A stretch of 64,000 bases of DNA from Stenotrophomonas acidaminiphila (lineage in GTDB: Bacteria > Pseudomonadota > Gammaproteobacteria > Xanthomonadales > Xanthomonadaceae): contig CP019797.1 in the NCBI GenBank assembly GCA_002951995.1, forward strand, positions 1,906,501 through 1,970,500, read 5' to 3'. The position numbers were made by a program, and so were the translations under genes. A model generated the notes under the pieces. It saw only the letters and a program-made list of their open reading frames with translations, searched no databases and was not told the DNA's origin. Position 1 is the stretch's first letter, and every line of letters starts with the position of its first letter. Shown here in pieces: positions 19,255 to 29,330 of the stretch.

Positions 19255-20043
19255 ATGACGGACACCCCCACCCGCCACGACCAGCACGGCCGCTACCCGC
19301 GTGCCGAGACCGCCGACGATTTCCGCCACAACCTGGCCGCGGTGCAGGCGCGCATCGCCGCCGCCTGCCAGCGTGCCGGCCGCGACCCGGCCAGCGTGCG
19401 CCTGCTGCCGGTGAGCAAGACCATCGACGAGGCGCGGATCCGCCAGGCCTACGCCGCCGGCTGCCGCTTCCTGGGCGAGAACAAGGTGCAGGAGGCGCAC
19501 CACAAATGGGAGGCGATGCAGGACCTGGGCGACCTGCACTGGTCGGTGATCGGCCACCTGCAGACCAACAAGGCCAAGCTGGTCGCGCGTTTCGCCAGCG
19601 AGTTCCAGGCACTGGACAGCCTGCGCCTGGCCCAGACCCTGGACCACCGCCTGCAGTTGGAAGGCCGCCAGCTGGACGTGTTCGTGCAGGTCAACACCTC
19701 CGGCGAGGACAGCAAGTACGGGCTGGCGCCGGCCGACGTGGCTGGTTTCATCGCCGCATTGCCGCGGTTCACGCATCTGCGCGTGCGCGGGCTGATGACC
19801 CTGGCGCTGTTCTCCGAGGACGCGGCGCGGGTGCGCGCGTGCTTCGTGCGCCTGCGCGAACTGCGCGACCGCCTGCGCCCGCAGGCACCGGAAGGCATCG
19901 GCCTGGACGAGCTGTCGATGGGCATGTCCGGCGACTTCGAGATCGCCATCGAGGAAGGCGCCACCGTGGTGCGCGTCGGCCAGGCCATCTTCGGCGCGCG
20001 CGCGCTCCCGGACAGCCACTACTGGCCGGCCGGCACCGGCTGA
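19255..20043 (+). CDS. yggS: YggS-family pyridoxal phosphate homeostasis protein
   Basis: A 262-residue single-domain PLP-binding protein of the YggS/PROSC family, which buffers pyridoxal 5'-phosphate and affects amino-acid metabolism without known catalysis. The PLP lysine is in LPVSKTID (Lys about 55). Other family motifs are GENKVQEA, HWSVIGHLQTNKAK, VQVNTSGEDSKYG and LSMGMSGDFEIAIEEGAT near the end. The ATG at 19255 follows GAGGAA. A GATAAT hexamer at 19216-19221 is a plausible -10 element, suggesting that it is separate from the chemotaxis unit. An N-terminal extension of about 20 residues is somewhat longer than usual. Confidence 0.93.
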   Translation: MTDTPTRHDQHGRYPRAETADDFRHNLAAVQARIAAACQRAGRDPASVRLLPVSKTIDEARIRQAYAAGCRFLGENKVQEAHHKWEAMQDLGDLHWSVIGHLQTNKAKLVARFASEFQALDSLRLAQTLDHRLQLEGRQLDVFVQVNTSGEDSKYGLAPADVAGFIAALPRFTHLRVRGLMTLALFSEDAARVRACFVRLRELRDRLRPQAPEGIGLDELSMGMSGDFEIAIEEGATVVRVGQAIFGARALPDSHYWPAGTG

Positions 20044-20128
20044 ACGGGGGCGGACGGCGTCGCATCGGCTTCGCGCGAAGCGCTATAAACTGCGCGCCTG
20101 CACTCACCCTTGCTCACCGGACGCGACG

Positions 20129-21031
20129 ATGTTTTCCTGGATCCTGGCCCTGCTGCTGGCACTGTTCGTCTGGGGCCTGACCTCCGCCTGGTTGTGGATG
20201 GTCAAGCGCCGGAAGACCGAAACCCAGCACGGCCTGGCCGCACTGGCGGGCATGCGCTGGCGGGAGTTCTCGCAGATCGTGCGGCGTGCCATGAGCGAAC
20301 AGCGCGGCCTGCGCGATCTGTCCGGCGAGGATCACGGCGACCGCGGCACCAGCAGCGACTTCCTGATGGAACGCGCCGGCCAGCGTTGGCTGCTGTCGTG
20401 CAAGCACGGCCGCGCCTACCGCATCGGCGCGCCGGCGATCACCGAGCTGGGCGCGGCCCTGCGCCTGACCGGCGCGGCCGGCGGCATCCTGATCACCGAA
20501 GGGCGGGTTGAACGCGACGGCCTGGCCGCCGCCGAGAAGGAAACCATCGAGGTGCTGGACGGCCGCGTGCTGTGGCAGGTGCTCGCCCCCTGCGTGCCCG
20601 ACGACATGCGCACGATGGTGGAAGGCATTGCCCGCCGCGAGGCGGTACGCCAGACCGGCATCGCCGCCCTCGGCGCGCTGGCGGTAGGTCTGCTGGCCGG
20701 CCTGGGCTACACCACCCTGCAGGTCGACGAGAACCTGACCACGCGTGCCACGGAGACCGCCGCGGCCGCGCCGCCGGCAACGGCTCCCGGCCCGTCCCCG
20801 TCCCCGGCGCCCGCCGCACCGGCCGCGGCGCCTGCGCCTGCGCCGGCTCCGGCCAAGACCGCAGCCGCGGCCACCCCCACCACGCGCGCGGCACCCGCCG
20901 TGGCGACCACCGCTGCCAGCGCCGGTGTCGGCAAGGCCGCCAGCGACGATCTCCAGGAAGATCCCGACCCCGACACCCTGCTGCGTTACCAGCAGGCCGT
21001 TTCCAAGAAACTGGCCGCCACCCCGGGGTGA
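20129..21031 (+). CDS. Membrane-anchored Mrr-like nuclease-fold protein
   Basis: A 300-residue protein. An N-terminal membrane helix (about 3-24) precedes a domain like the Mrr-type restriction endonuclease fold (about 35-155). A second membrane helix (about 175-195) and a long Ala/Pro-rich tail (about 205-270) follow. The site resembles Mrr (D77 followed by SCK at 90-92), but the usual Glu or Gln two residues before the lysine is Ser, so nuclease activity is doubtful. Such membrane versions are common in Xanthomonadaceae and have no known job that I can name. A TATAAA at about 20091 is a possible -10 element. Its stop overlaps the next small gene (GTGA). Confidence 0.75.
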   Translation: MFSWILALLLALFVWGLTSAWLWMVKRRKTETQHGLAALAGMRWREFSQIVRRAMSEQRGLRDLSGEDHGDRGTSSDFLMERAGQRWLLSCKHGRAYRIGAPAITELGAALRLTGAAGGILITEGRVERDGLAAAEKETIEVLDGRVLWQVLAPCVPDDMRTMVEGIARREAVRQTGIAALGALAVGLLAGLGYTTLQVDENLTTRATETAAAAPPATAPGPSPSPAPAAPAAAPAPAPAPAKTAAAATPTTRAAPAVATTAASAGVGKAASDDLQEDPDPDTLLRYQQAVSKKLAATPG

Positions 21032-21216
21032 TCAGCGGCATCTGGCTGACCCGCTCCACCCTGTCGGTCGAACGCAGTGCCGATGACGCCACGGTGTGGC
21101 CGCTGATCTGCCGCGAGGTCGAGCATTACCCGGCGCTGCGCACCGTGCGCATCCAGCTCAATCCCCGCCCCGGCACCGGCGAGCCGGTGCGCTGGCGGCA
21201 GTGCCGGACCTTCTGA
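21028..21216 (+). CDS. Small protein of unknown function, coupled to Mrr-like gene
   Basis: A 62-residue reading frame starting with GTG that overlaps the stop codon of the Mrr-like gene by four bases, the usual sign of translational coupling. The sequence has no membrane segment. It contains a tryptophan/cysteine-bearing middle (VWPLICREVEHYPALR) and an Arg-rich end. I do not recognise a family. It is called from the coupling and its credible composition only; it could be non-coding. Confidence 0.5.
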   Translation: MISGIWLTRSTLSVERSADDATVWPLICREVEHYPALRTVRIQLNPRPGTGEPVRWRQCRTF

Positions 21217-21219
21217 CCC

Positions 21220-21288
21220 GTAGGTGCGGGGCTCGCCCCGCATGGGCGGTACGGTGAAATCCGCATGCGGGGCAAGCCCCGCATCTAC
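21220..21288. repeat. Inverted pair of GTAG-type REP hairpins
   Basis: GTAGGTGCGGGGCTCGCCCCGC at 21220 is followed by its near-inverse (ATGCGGGGCAAGCCCCGCAT then CTAC) ending at 21288. Each half folds alone, and the GTAG heads point outward. This is the form of the SMAG/GTAG REP elements known from Stenotrophomonas and Xanthomonas. It lies between the converging small gene and hutC, where it can also act as a bidirectional terminator. Confidence 0.85.
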
Positions 21289-21300
21289 AACGGCGGCTGG

Positions 21301-22029
21301 TCAGCGGCCGCCCGGCGCAAACCGCGCCACCAGGTCGTAGGCATCGCCGAGGAATTTCTGCCGCACCCAGGTGATGGGCATCTCGCCGCGCCAGGTCTGG
21401 CGGTCGATCACCAGGCAGGCGGTACCCACCGGCACCGCCAGCAGGGCGGCCTCGGCGGCGCTGGCGGCCACCGCGCTGATGCGGTGCTGGCCGCGTGTCC
21501 ACGACACGTTCTGCAGCAGCCAGCTGCCCGGCGCATGGGTGGAAAAATCCACCGCCAGCGTCTCCGGGACGGCCTCGGGGTTGATCAGGCGCCGCTCCAG
21601 CGCCAGCGGGCGGTCGTCGGCCAGGTGCAGGCAGCGCATTGCCAGCAGCTCGCCCTCGCCCACCAGCCGCCCTTCCTCCGGCGCGGCGGCATCGGCGCGC
21701 CGCAGTTGCCGCTCCAGCAGCCTGAAACCGTAGCGGTGGCCACGCTCGTTCACCGCCAGCGCGATGTCGGGGATCTCCAGCGCCACCTGCTCCAGGTGCG
21801 GCGGTTGCCGCGCGACGAAGGAGCCGGCGCGGCGGCGGCGTTCGATCATGCCACTCTCGGCCAGCGCGGTGAGCACCTTGTTCACCGTCATCCGCGAACA
21901 GTCGTACTGCGCCATCAGCTCGTGTTCGTAGGGAATGCGGAAGCCCGGCGCCCACTCACCGCTGAGGATGCGGCTTTCGATGTCGCCGCGGATGCGCTGG
22001 TTGAGGCTCGGCGCCTTCCTGTTCTTCAC
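21301..22029 (-). CDS. hutC: Histidine utilisation repressor HutC
   Basis: A 242-residue GntR-family repressor. An N-terminal winged helix (about 5-75; QRIRGDIESRILSG and CSRMTVNKVLTALAESGMIERR) binds DNA. A C-terminal UTRA domain (about 95-240) senses urocanate in characterised homologues. The start is the GTG at 22029, preceded by AGGA at good spacing, 19 bases after the hutF stop, so the two form an operon. The probable operator is TTGTATATACAA at 23449, between hutF and hutI, giving autoregulation and control of both arms of the hut locus. Confidence 0.93.
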   Translation of the reverse strand: MKNRKAPSLNQRIRGDIESRILSGEWAPGFRIPYEHELMAQYDCSRMTVNKVLTALAESGMIERRRRAGSFVARQPPHLEQVALEIPDIALAVNERGHRYGFRLLERQLRRADAAAPEEGRLVGEGELLAMRCLHLADDRPLALERRLINPEAVPETLAVDFSTHAPGSWLLQNVSWTRGQHRISAVAASAAEAALLAVPVGTACLVIDRQTWRGEMPITWVRQKFLGDAYDLVARFAPGGR

Positions 22030-22048
22030 TCGTGATTCCTGCCTGGGG

Positions 22049-23419
22049 TCAGCCCAGTATCCGCTGCAACGCGACCCGATAGCGCGCGGCGATCGCATCG
22101 CGGTGCACATGGCGGCCGTCCCGCACCCACTGCCGGCCGCCGCGCCATACCGAACGCACCGCGCCGCCACGCGCGGCGAACACCCAGCTGTCCAGCAGCG
22201 CGTCGCCGGCGCGGCCCTGCAGCGACGCATGCGCGGTGTCGAGCTCGACCAGGTCCGCCGGCGCACCGACCGCCAGGCCGGCAGCCACGCCCAGCGCCTG
22301 CGCGGCGCCTTCATGCGCCTGCTGGTACAGCCAGCGGCCACTGGAAAGCGAACCCGGCGAAACCACGTTGCGCCCGCGCAGCGCCAGCCGCTGACCGTAC
22401 TCGAGCAGGCGCAGTTCCTCGGCCGCGTCGATCAGCACGTTGGAGTCCGAGCCCACGCCGAAGCGGCCGCCGTGGTGCACGAAATCGCGCATCGGGAACA
22501 GGCCGTCGCCGAGGTTGGCCTCGGTGACCGGGCACAGCCCGGCCACCGCGCCGCTGGCGGCGATATCACGCACCTCGTCCTGCTCCAGGTGGGTGGCGTG
22601 CACCAGGCACCAGCGCGTGTCCACCGGTGCATGCTGCAGCAGCCAGCGCACCGGGCGCTGGCCGCTCCACGCCAGGCAGGCCTCGACCTCGCGCACCTGC
22701 TCGGCGATATGGATGTGGATCGGCCCCGGCGCCAGCTCCACCAGCGCCTGCAGCTGCTGCGGGGTGCAGGCGCGCAGGCTGTGCGGCGCCAGCCCCAGCA
22801 CCGCATCGGGCAGCGGCCGCAGCGCCTGCCGGCAGTCATCCAGCAGCGCCGCGAAGCCCTCGACGTCATGCAGGAACCGGCGCTGCGCCGGCAGTGGTGC
22901 GGCACCGCCGAAATCGCTGTGCGCGTAGAACACCGGCAGCAGGGTCAGGCCCAGCCCGGTATCGGACGCGGCCGCGGCGATGCGCGCGGCCATCTCCGCA
23001 TGCCGGGCATAGCGCTGGCCATCGGGCGCGTGGTGCAGGTAGTGGAACTCGCCGACCCGGGTGAACCCCGATTCCAGCATTTCCATGTAGGCCTGCGCGG
23101 CCACCGCCTGGCACTCATCCGGGCCCAGCCGGTCCAGGAAGCGGTACATCAACTCGCGCCAGCTCCAGAAGCTGTCGCCCGCGCGACCACCGACTTCGGT
23201 CAGGCCGGCCATGGCGCGCTGGAAGGCGTGGCTGTGCAGGTTGCCCAGCCCCGGCACCACCACGCCCAGCGGCTGCGCGCCCGGCGCGGCCGGCGCATCG
23301 GCGGTCACCGACACGATGCGGCCCTGCGCACATTCGATACTCACCGCCTGCGCCCAGCCCTGCGGCAGCAGGGCGTGCGCGGCGTGGAAACGGACCGGAC
23401 TGGAAACCTCGTTCGCCAT
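22049..23419 (-). CDS. hutF: Formimidoylglutamate deiminase HutF
   Basis: A 456-residue amidohydrolase that converts N-formimino-L-glutamate to N-formyl-L-glutamate and ammonia, the first step of the five-step hut branch. Metal-binding motifs of the family are visible: [14 protein letters not shown] (HxH, about 55-68), EFHYLHH, HIAEQ, HATHLEQ and [11 protein letters not shown] (late Asp). The start at 23419 lies in the AT-rich divergent region with the HutC operator about 30 bases upstream. Its partner HutG is encoded in the opposite arm of the locus. Confidence 0.95.
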   Translation of the reverse strand: MANEVSSPVRFHAAHALLPQGWAQAVSIECAQGRIVSVTADAPAAPGAQPLGVVVPGLGNLHSHAFQRAMAGLTEVGGRAGDSFWSWRELMYRFLDRLGPDECQAVAAQAYMEMLESGFTRVGEFHYLHHAPDGQRYARHAEMAARIAAAASDTGLGLTLLPVFYAHSDFGGAAPLPAQRRFLHDVEGFAALLDDCRQALRPLPDAVLGLAPHSLRACTPQQLQALVELAPGPIHIHIAEQVREVEACLAWSGQRPVRWLLQHAPVDTRWCLVHATHLEQDEVRDIAASGAVAGLCPVTEANLGDGLFPMRDFVHHGGRFGVGSDSNVLIDAAEELRLLEYGQRLALRGRNVVSPGSLSSGRWLYQQAHEGAAQALGVAAGLAVGAPADLVELDTAHASLQGRAGDALLDSWVFAARGGAVRSVWRGGRQWVRDGRHVHRDAIAARYRVALQRILG

Positions 23420-23448
23420 CACTGGACACTCTCCGTGGGTGGTGATTA

Positions 23449-23460
23449 TTGTATATACAA
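23449..23460. promoter_or_regulatory. Probable HutC operator between hutF and hutI
   Basis: A perfect 12-base palindrome, TTGTATATACAA, stands out in an AT-rich island within very GC-rich DNA, between the divergent hutF and hutI starts. It contains TGTATATACA, which matches the HutC-binding motif described in Pseudomonas hut promoters. Binding here would repress both arms until urocanate appears. Confidence 0.8.
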
Positions 23461-23480
23461 ATAAACGCGGAAGGGTGCTC

Positions 23481-24689
23481 ATGCACTGCGATACGGTCTG
23501 GCACAACGCCCATCTGATGACGCTCGACGAGGCCGCCGGCGGCCTCGGCATCGTGCGCGACGGCGTGGTCGCCGCCCGCGAGGGGCGCATCGTGCATGTC
23601 GGCCCCGCCGCCGCCGCGCCGGCCTTCGACGCCGCCCGGCGCATCGACTGCGGCGGCCGCTGGCTGGGCCCCGGCCTGGTCGACTGCCATACCCACCTGG
23701 TCTACGCCGGCAACCGCGCCAACGAGTTCGAGCAGCGCCTGCAGGGCGTGAGCTATGCCGACATCGCCCGCGCCGGCGGCGGCATCGTCTCGACCGTGCG
23801 CGCCACCCGCGAAGCCGACGACGCCGCGCTGCTGGCGGCCACCCTGCCACGGCTGGATGCGATGCTCGCCGAGGGTGTCACCACCGTCGAGATCAAGTCC
23901 GGCTATGGCTTGACCCTGGACGCCGAGCGCAAGCAGCTGCGCGTTGCCCGGCAGCTGCCGCAGCTGCGCCGGGTCGACGTGGTGACCACTTTCCTCGGCG
24001 CGCACGCGGTGCCGCTGGGCCGGCAGCCGCAGGCGTACATCGACGAGGTCTGCGAGGTGATGATTCCGGCCATCGCCGGCGACGGCCTGGCCGAAGCGGT
24101 GGACGTGTTCTGCGAGAACATCGCGTTCTCGCGCGAACAGGCCGCGCAGGTATTCGAGGCCGCGCACCGCCACGGGCTGGCGGTGAAGATCCACGCCGAA
24201 CAGCTGAGCAACCAGCATGGCGCCGAGCTGGCAGCACGGCATGGCGCGCTGTCGGCCGACCACATCGAGCACCTGGACGAAGCCGGGATCGCCGCGATGC
24301 GCGCGGCCGGCACCGTCGCGGTGCTATTGCCGGGCGCGTTCTACTTCACCCGCGACACCACCGTGCCGCCGATCCAGAAACTGCGCCAGGCCGGCGTGCC
24401 GCTGGCGCTGGCCACCGACAGCAACCCCGGCACCTCGCCGCTGACCAGCCCGCTGCTGGCGATGAACATGGGCGCGACCCTGTTCCGCATGACCGTGGAC
24501 GAATGCATCGCCGGCTTCACCCGCGAAGCGGCGCGCGCGCTCGGCCGCTTCCACCGCATCGGCCGGCTCGCCGCGGGCATGGACTGCGACCTTGCCATCT
24601 GGGACATCGACGCACCGGCCGACCTGGTCTACCGCATGGGCTTCAACCCGCTGCACGCGCGCGTGTTCCGCGGCGAACCGGCAGCGTAG
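23481..24689 (+). CDS. hutI: Imidazolonepropionase HutI
   Basis: A 402-residue metal-dependent amidohydrolase that opens imidazolone-5-propionate to N-formimino-L-glutamate, the third step of histidine breakdown. Family motifs: [17 protein letters not shown] (HxH metal pair and substrate loop, about 70-86), [23 protein letters not shown] and [10 protein letters not shown] (metal Asp). The ATG at 23481 follows AAGG; a GTG two codons earlier is also possible. It is the first gene of the rightward hut arm. Confidence 0.95.
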   Translation: MHCDTVWHNAHLMTLDEAAGGLGIVRDGVVAAREGRIVHVGPAAAAPAFDAARRIDCGGRWLGPGLVDCHTHLVYAGNRANEFEQRLQGVSYADIARAGGGIVSTVRATREADDAALLAATLPRLDAMLAEGVTTVEIKSGYGLTLDAERKQLRVARQLPQLRRVDVVTTFLGAHAVPLGRQPQAYIDEVCEVMIPAIAGDGLAEAVDVFCENIAFSREQAAQVFEAAHRHGLAVKIHAEQLSNQHGAELAARHGALSADHIEHLDEAGIAAMRAAGTVAVLLPGAFYFTRDTTVPPIQKLRQAGVPLALATDSNPGTSPLTSPLLAMNMGATLFRMTVDECIAGFTREAARALGRFHRIGRLAAGMDCDLAIWDIDAPADLVYRMGFNPLHARVFRGEPAA

Positions 24690-24813
24690 GCCCCGGGCCC
24701 GCCCGGGGCGGCCATTCCGGCAGCCCCCATGCGCCGCGGCGCCGCACCCGCGGAACCCCAAAACCCGTGCGCGGCAAGCCCCGCACCCACCCTTGAGAAC
24801 CTGGAGTAACCCG

Positions 24814-26355
24814 ATGAATTCGCCCCTCACGCTTCGTCCCGGCCATGTTCCGCTGGCCCAGTGGCGCCAGATCCACCGCGGCGCCCGCGTGCGCCTGGAC
24901 GCCGCGGCGCAGGCCGCGGTGCTGCACAGCGCGCAGGCGGTGGACGCCATCGTCGCCCGGGGCGAGCCGGTGTACGGCATCAACACCGGCTTCGGCAAGC
25001 TGGCCAGCGTGCGCATCGAGCGCGACGACCTGGAAACCCTGCAGCGCAATATCGTGCTGTCGCACGCCGCCGGCGTCGGCGAGCCGATGCCCGCCGACGT
25101 GGTGCGGCTGATGATGGCGCTCAAGCTGACCAGCCTGGCGCAGGGCGCCTCGGGCATCCGCCCGCAGACCCTGGCGCTGCTGGAGGCACTGCTGCAATAC
25201 GATTTCGTGCCGGTGGTGCCGTGCCAGGGCTCGGTCGGCGCGTCGGGCGACCTGGCGCCGCTGTCGCACCTGGCCGCGGTGATGATCGGCGTCGGCGAGG
25301 CCTTCGTCGATGGCGTGCGGATGCCCGCGGTCGATGCGCTGGCACGGATCGGCCAGGCGCCGCTGACGCTTGGCGCCAAGGAAGGCCTGGCGCTGCTCAA
25401 CGGCACCCAGTACTCCACCGCCTACGCACTGGCCGGACTGTTCGAGATCGAGACCGTGTTCCAGGCCGCGCTGGTCACCGGCGCGCTGTCGGTGGAAGCG
25501 GCCAAGGGCTCGGACACGCCGTTCGACCCGCGCATCCACCAGATCCGTGGCCAGCGCGGGCAGATCGCCACCGCCGCCGCGCTGCGCGCGCTGATGGCCG
25601 GCTCGGCCATCCGCGAATCGCACCGCGACAACGACGTGCGCGTGCAGGACCCGTACTGCCTGCGCTGCCAGCCGCAGGTGATGGGCGCGGCACTGGACGT
25701 GATGCGCCAGGCCGCGACCACGCTGGAGATCGAGGCCAACGGCGTATCCGACAACCCGCTGGTGTTCACCGATACCGGCGAAGCGCTGAGCGGCGGCAAC
25801 TTCCATGCCGAGCCGGTGGCCTTCGCCGCGGACATGCTGGCGATGGCGGTGTGCGAGATCGGTTCGATCAGCGAACGCCGCACCGCGATGCTGGTCGACC
25901 CGGCGCTGAGCGGGTTGCCGGCGTTCCTGACCCCGAAGCCCGGCCTGAACTCGGGCTTCATGATCCCGCAGGTCACCGCCGCGGCGCTGGTGTCGGAGAA
26001 CAAGCAGCGCGCCTACCCGGCCAGCGTCGATTCGATCCCGACCTCGGCCAACCAGGAGGACCACGTGTCGATGGCCGCGCACGGCGCGCGCCGCCTGCTG
26101 GCGATGGCGGAGAACGCCGCCAATGTCGTCGGCATCGAACTGCTGGCCGCCGCGCAGGGCTGCGATTTCCACGCCCCGCTGCGCTCCAGCGACGCGCTGG
26201 AAAACGTGCGCGCCAGCGTACGCGCGCAGGTGCCCACCTTGCAGGACGACCGCTACTTCCACCCGGACATGGTGGTCGCCACCGCGCTGGTGCGCGCTGG
26301 CGCGCTCGCCCGCGGGCTGGAGGGCGTGCTGCCGCAGGTGGAGACGATGCAGTAA
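24814..26355 (+). CDS. hutH: Histidine ammonia-lyase HutH
   Basis: A 513-residue enzyme that removes ammonia from L-histidine to give urocanate, the first step of the pathway. The Ala-Ser-Gly triad that cyclises into the MIO prosthetic group is at 143-145 ([14 protein letters not shown]). Other family motifs are YGINTGFG (54-61), [10 protein letters not shown] and [15 protein letters not shown] lies before the ATG at 24814. The 124-base gap after hutI carries only GC-rich hairpin-like sequence, so the arm is probably cotranscribed. Confidence 0.96.
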   Translation: MNSPLTLRPGHVPLAQWRQIHRGARVRLDAAAQAAVLHSAQAVDAIVARGEPVYGINTGFGKLASVRIERDDLETLQRNIVLSHAAGVGEPMPADVVRLMMALKLTSLAQGASGIRPQTLALLEALLQYDFVPVVPCQGSVGASGDLAPLSHLAAVMIGVGEAFVDGVRMPAVDALARIGQAPLTLGAKEGLALLNGTQYSTAYALAGLFEIETVFQAALVTGALSVEAAKGSDTPFDPRIHQIRGQRGQIATAAALRALMAGSAIRESHRDNDVRVQDPYCLRCQPQVMGAALDVMRQAATTLEIEANGVSDNPLVFTDTGEALSGGNFHAEPVAFAADMLAMAVCEIGSISERRTAMLVDPALSGLPAFLTPKPGLNSGFMIPQVTAAALVSENKQRAYPASVDSIPTSANQEDHVSMAAHGARRLLAMAENAANVVGIELLAAAQGCDFHAPLRSSDALENVRASVRAQVPTLQDDRYFHPDMVVATALVRAGALARGLEGVLPQVETMQ

Positions 26356-26543
26356 ACGCCGGACCCCTCTCCCATCAAGGTAGGAAGGGCTGCTTGCCGA
26401 CCGCCGGTTCGACGTACTGCCAACGCCGCTGCGCCAGCGCGCCGGCCGCGGCGCGAGGCCGGGGCCGGGGCCGGGGAGCGAACGGAGTGCGGATGGTTCC
26501 GACATCGCCCGATCCGCCCGCCCCCATCCGGCGCGTCGCGCCA

Positions 26544-26563
26544 CCTTCTCCCGCGGGAGAAGG
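26544..26563. repeat. Palindromic hairpin of dispersed-repeat type between hutH and hutG
   Basis: CCTTCTCCCGCGGGAGAAGG is a perfect 20-base palindrome, preceded by CATCCGGCGCGTCGCGCCA, a second short hairpin. This combination resembles a small dispersed repeat seen between genes in many proteobacteria. The whole 243-base gap (26356-26598) is otherwise empty of genes. It may attenuate or stabilise the hut message. Confidence 0.6.
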
Positions 26564-26598
26564 CAACCGCCACCTCCCGCCAACGACAACGACATGCC

Positions 26599-27443
26599 AT
26601 GAACTCCCATCCCGACTGGCTGCAGATCCACGAAGGCGATGCCCCGCTGATCGTCAGCTTCCCGCATACCGGTACCGGGCTGCCGGATGAACTCGCCGGC
26701 CATTTCGTGTCGCCGTGGCTGGCGCGGCGCGATGCCGACTGGTGGGTGCATGAGCTGTATGCCTTCGCCCGCGACCTGGGCGCCACCAGCGTGCGCACCG
26801 CGGTCTCGCGCTCGGTGATCGACGTCAACCGCGACCCGTCCGGGGTTTCGCTGTACCCGGGCCAGAACACCACCGGGCTGTGCCCGACCACCACCTTCGA
26901 CAACCAGCCGCTGTACCGCGCCGGCCACGAACCGGACGATGCGGAGATCGCGCGCCGCCGCGAAGCCTACTTCGCGCCCTATCACGCCGCGCTGGCCGCG
27001 CAGATCGCGCGCCTGCGCCAGCGCCACCCCACCGTGGTGGTCTACGACGCGCACTCGATCCGCTCGCGCATCCCGCACCTGTTCGACGGCGAGCTGCCGC
27101 AGTTCAACATCGGCAGCGCCGGCCCCACCGGCGAGCCCGACACGTCCTGCGACAACGCGCTGACCGACGTGGTCGAGAACCTGTGCGCGCTCAGCGGCCT
27201 GGGCCATGTGCGCAACGGCCGCTTCAAGGGCGGCTGGATCACCCGCCACTACAGCGACATTCCCGGCGGCGTGCACACCCTGCAGATGGAACTGGGCTGC
27301 CGCGGCTACATGCACGAGCCAGCGCCCGCCGACGTGGACGAGCACAGCTGGCCCACGCTCTACGACCCCATCCACGCCACCGCGGTGCGCGACACCCTGC
27401 AACAGGTACTGCGCGCCTGCCTCGATTTCGCCCGGAGAGATGC

Positions 27444-27447
<4 letters not shown>
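26599..27447 (+). CDS. hutG: N-formylglutamate deformylase HutG
   Basis: A 282-residue N-formylglutamate amidohydrolase that releases formate and L-glutamate, the last step of the HutF route. Family motifs: [16 protein letters not shown] (about 17-32), DINRDP-type [10 protein letters not shown] (about 74-83), [11 protein letters not shown] and a histidine-rich [23 protein letters not shown] near 215-240. This is the FGase family, not the arginase-like formiminoglutamase that carries the same name in other bacteria. It overlaps hutU by four bases (ATGA). Confidence 0.94.
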
Positions 27448-29114
<1,667 letters not shown>

Positions 29115-29123
29115 TCCATCCGG

Positions 29124-29159
29124 CCACTGGCGCGCCCCGTTGGCGGGGCGCACCAGTGG
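29124..29159 (+). terminator. Terminator-like hairpin after hutU
   Basis: CCACTGGCGCGCCCCG pairs with CGGGGCGC-A-CCAGTGG around a TTGG loop, giving a 15-base-pair stem with one bulge 10 bases after hutU. There is no T-run. The remaining gap to 29330 shows no gene. Confidence 0.7.
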
Positions 29160-29330
29160 CATGCCGACGGCGGCCCGGGGGCGGCGCCGGGATCGACCGC
29201 GCACCGGCCACGCCATCCGACCGGCACCCGCCCACTTTCCGCCGCATCCGCAAAGCGGCTGAATCCAAACCGCGCACTTGCTGCATCCAAGCCATGAACC
29301 CGCCCGATGGCGGCATGACAGCGAGGACGC

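Noticed and set aside
15205-20019. A 1604-residue minus-strand open frame
   Set aside because: Antisense shadow of cheD, cheB, the EAL gene and yggS, with the same low-complexity composition.
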